Shown here piece by piece: positions 6,927-7,706 of a stretch of DNA of 7,706 nt; positions within the stretch are counted from its first letter, which is position 1, and each line of letters opens with the position of its first letter. The DNA comes from JAFKKS01 sp039808325 (lineage in GTDB: Bacteria > Pseudomonadota > Alphaproteobacteria > Rhizobiales > Xanthobacteraceae). The stretch spans positions 1-7,706 of the forward strand of contig JBDHSU010000163.1 of the NCBI GenBank assembly GCA_039808325.1, in the 5' to 3' direction. A model generated the notes under the pieces. It saw nothing but the letters and a program-made list of their open reading frames with translations, searched no databases and was not told the origin of the DNA. The position numbers were made by a program, and so were the translations under genes.

Positions 6927-7706
6927 TCACGATCCCCGCACAATCGCATCAAGCAGCCGCGCGGCGTTTCCACCGAGGAATTTCTCAAGGCACTGCGGCT
7001 TCAGCGGCAGCGCTTTGGCTTCCTCCACGGCGCGTTTAAACGGCACCATCGAATCCGTCGCAAACAGCACCTGATCCTGCAGAAGGTTATTGGCGAAGCG
7101 CATGAGCATGTCCCATCCGCTGTTCTCCGCGGCGAGATATTTTGGCGCGATGCCGCCCACTTCGATAAACACAGAACGATGCTTGCGCGCGATTGCGATG
7201 CTCTCGTGCACCCAAGGCCAGCCGCCGTGATTGAGGATGATTGTCAGTTCGGGAAAATCGCAAGCGACTTCATCGACGTATATCGGCCGGCCGAAATCGA
7301 TGCTGCGGTCGTTAGAATAATTGATCCCTGTATGGATCGCGACCGGAATGCCGTATTCCAGGCACTTCAGATAGAGCGGATAAAATTTCTTGTCGTTCGC
7401 TCGAATTGCGCTTGCGAACGGTTGTACATTCAACCCGCGCAGACCATCATTCTCAACCGCACGCTTCAGCTCATCGACGGCGCGCATACCGTCGGCGGCA
7501 TTGACAGAGGCAAAGCCGAGTAAGAAATCAGGCCGCTTGCGCACAATGGCGGCGACACATTCGTTTTCCTTCCGATAATCGCCGGATGACCACTCGGCCT
7601 GCATGACGGCACGTTGGATGCCAGCATCGGTCAGCGCCGAAAACAGCTCTTCCTCGGAGTAGGAGACGGAATCCAGGTCGAAGATGTCGACATAGCGCAT
7701 CATGTA
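6927..7706 (-). CDS. Amidohydrolase-2 family TIM-barrel enzyme (ACMSD-related), N-terminus outside window
   Basis: Member of the amidohydrolase-related family that includes ACMSD-type decarboxylases and various hydrolases. Numbered from the ATG at 7703, visible landmarks are FLLGFASVN (60-68), IPVAIHTG with His124, IILNHGGWPW with His159, LFATDS with Asp217, and the C-terminal signature FLGGNAARLL (242-251). His124, His159 and Asp217 correspond to the metal-site and catalytic positions of strands 5, 6 and 8. The strand-1 HxH metal motif is absent from the visible part, and the reading frame stays open to the right edge, so the gene most likely begins upstream of the window; ATG 7703 is only the first internal candidate. 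It is the first visible gene of the operon, 34 bases before the CoA synthetase. It may decarboxylate or hydrolyse a pathway intermediate; the reaction is not determined. Confidence 0.82.
   Translation of the reverse strand, partial: YMMRYVDIFDLDSVSYSEEELFSALTDAGIQRAVMQAEWSSGDYRKENECVAAIVRKRPDFLLGFASVNAADGMRAVDELKRAVENDGLRGLNVQPFASAIRANDKKFYPLYLKCLEYGIPVAIHTGINYSNDRSIDFGRPIYVDEVACDFPELTIILNHGGWPWVHESIAIARKHRSVFIEVGGIAPKYLAAENSGWDMLMRFANNLLQDQVLFATDSMVPFKRAVEEAKALPLKPQCLEKFLGGNAARLLDAIVRGS

Noticed and set aside
6893..6988. Longer synthetase start at 6988
   Set aside because: It would overlap the end of the amidohydrolase gene and add 32 residues before the CoA-binding domain that do not resemble the family. 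ATG 6892 has a plausible ribosome site.
5921..7523. Long plus-strand open frames (5921-6904 and 6333-7523) opposite the CoA synthetase and amidohydrolase genes
   Set aside because: They lie antisense to genes with strong family motifs, overlap each other in different frames, and encode Arg/Ser/Ala-rich sequence with no recognisable domain. This is the usual effect of GC-biased codon use.

Overview
The window looks like chromosomal DNA from a GC-rich proteobacterium. A Bradyrhizobium-like member of the Hyphomicrobiales is my best guess, from codon usage, the Tat-dependent and TAXI-type solute-binding proteins standing without permeases, and a CoA-dependent catabolic gene set. That assignment is inference; no rRNA or marker gene is present. 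Coding is dense, every gene looks intact, and I see no mobile element, tRNA, CRISPR array or integration scar.

Left part (1-2366): two solute-binding protein genes are transcribed divergently from a 196-bp intergenic region. On the minus strand (60-1031) is a TAXI-family periplasmic binding protein of the TRAP type. On the plus strand (1228-2271) is a PotD-like ABC substrate-binding protein with a twin-arginine signal. Neither has a permease in the window. Between them lies an imperfect 18-bp palindrome (1060-1077) centred on GTATAC. It overlaps plausible promoter elements for both directions, so one regulator may control both uptake genes.

Right part (2367-7706): a tightly packed minus-strand operon enters from beyond the right edge. 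In transcription order it encodes an amidohydrolase-2 family TIM-barrel enzyme (N-terminus beyond the window), a fused ADP-forming acyl-CoA synthetase, a thiolase-superfamily protein, a DUF35 zinc-ribbon/OB-fold protein, a MaoC-like hotdog protein without the catalytic motif, and a MaoC-like hydratase with the full motif. The last four are joined by 4-nt or 1-nt overlaps or a short gap. The operon ends at 2367, facing the ABC binding-protein gene across 95 bp.

The most interesting feature is the final four-gene block. The thiolase-like protein has Gly85 (numbered from GTG 4697) where thiolases carry the nucleophilic Cys. It is coupled to a DUF35 protein and to a pair of single-hotdog MaoC proteins, only one of which has the Asp/His motif. 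This matches the logic of the steroid side-chain hydratase/retro-aldolase (ChsH1, ChsH2 and Ltp2), but with the MaoC and DUF35 halves of ChsH2 encoded as separate genes. My reading is that the operon hydrates an enoyl-CoA and then cleaves the 3-hydroxyacyl-CoA by retro-aldol chemistry. The CoA synthetase would activate the substrate or recover ATP from the product. No gene here identifies the substrate.
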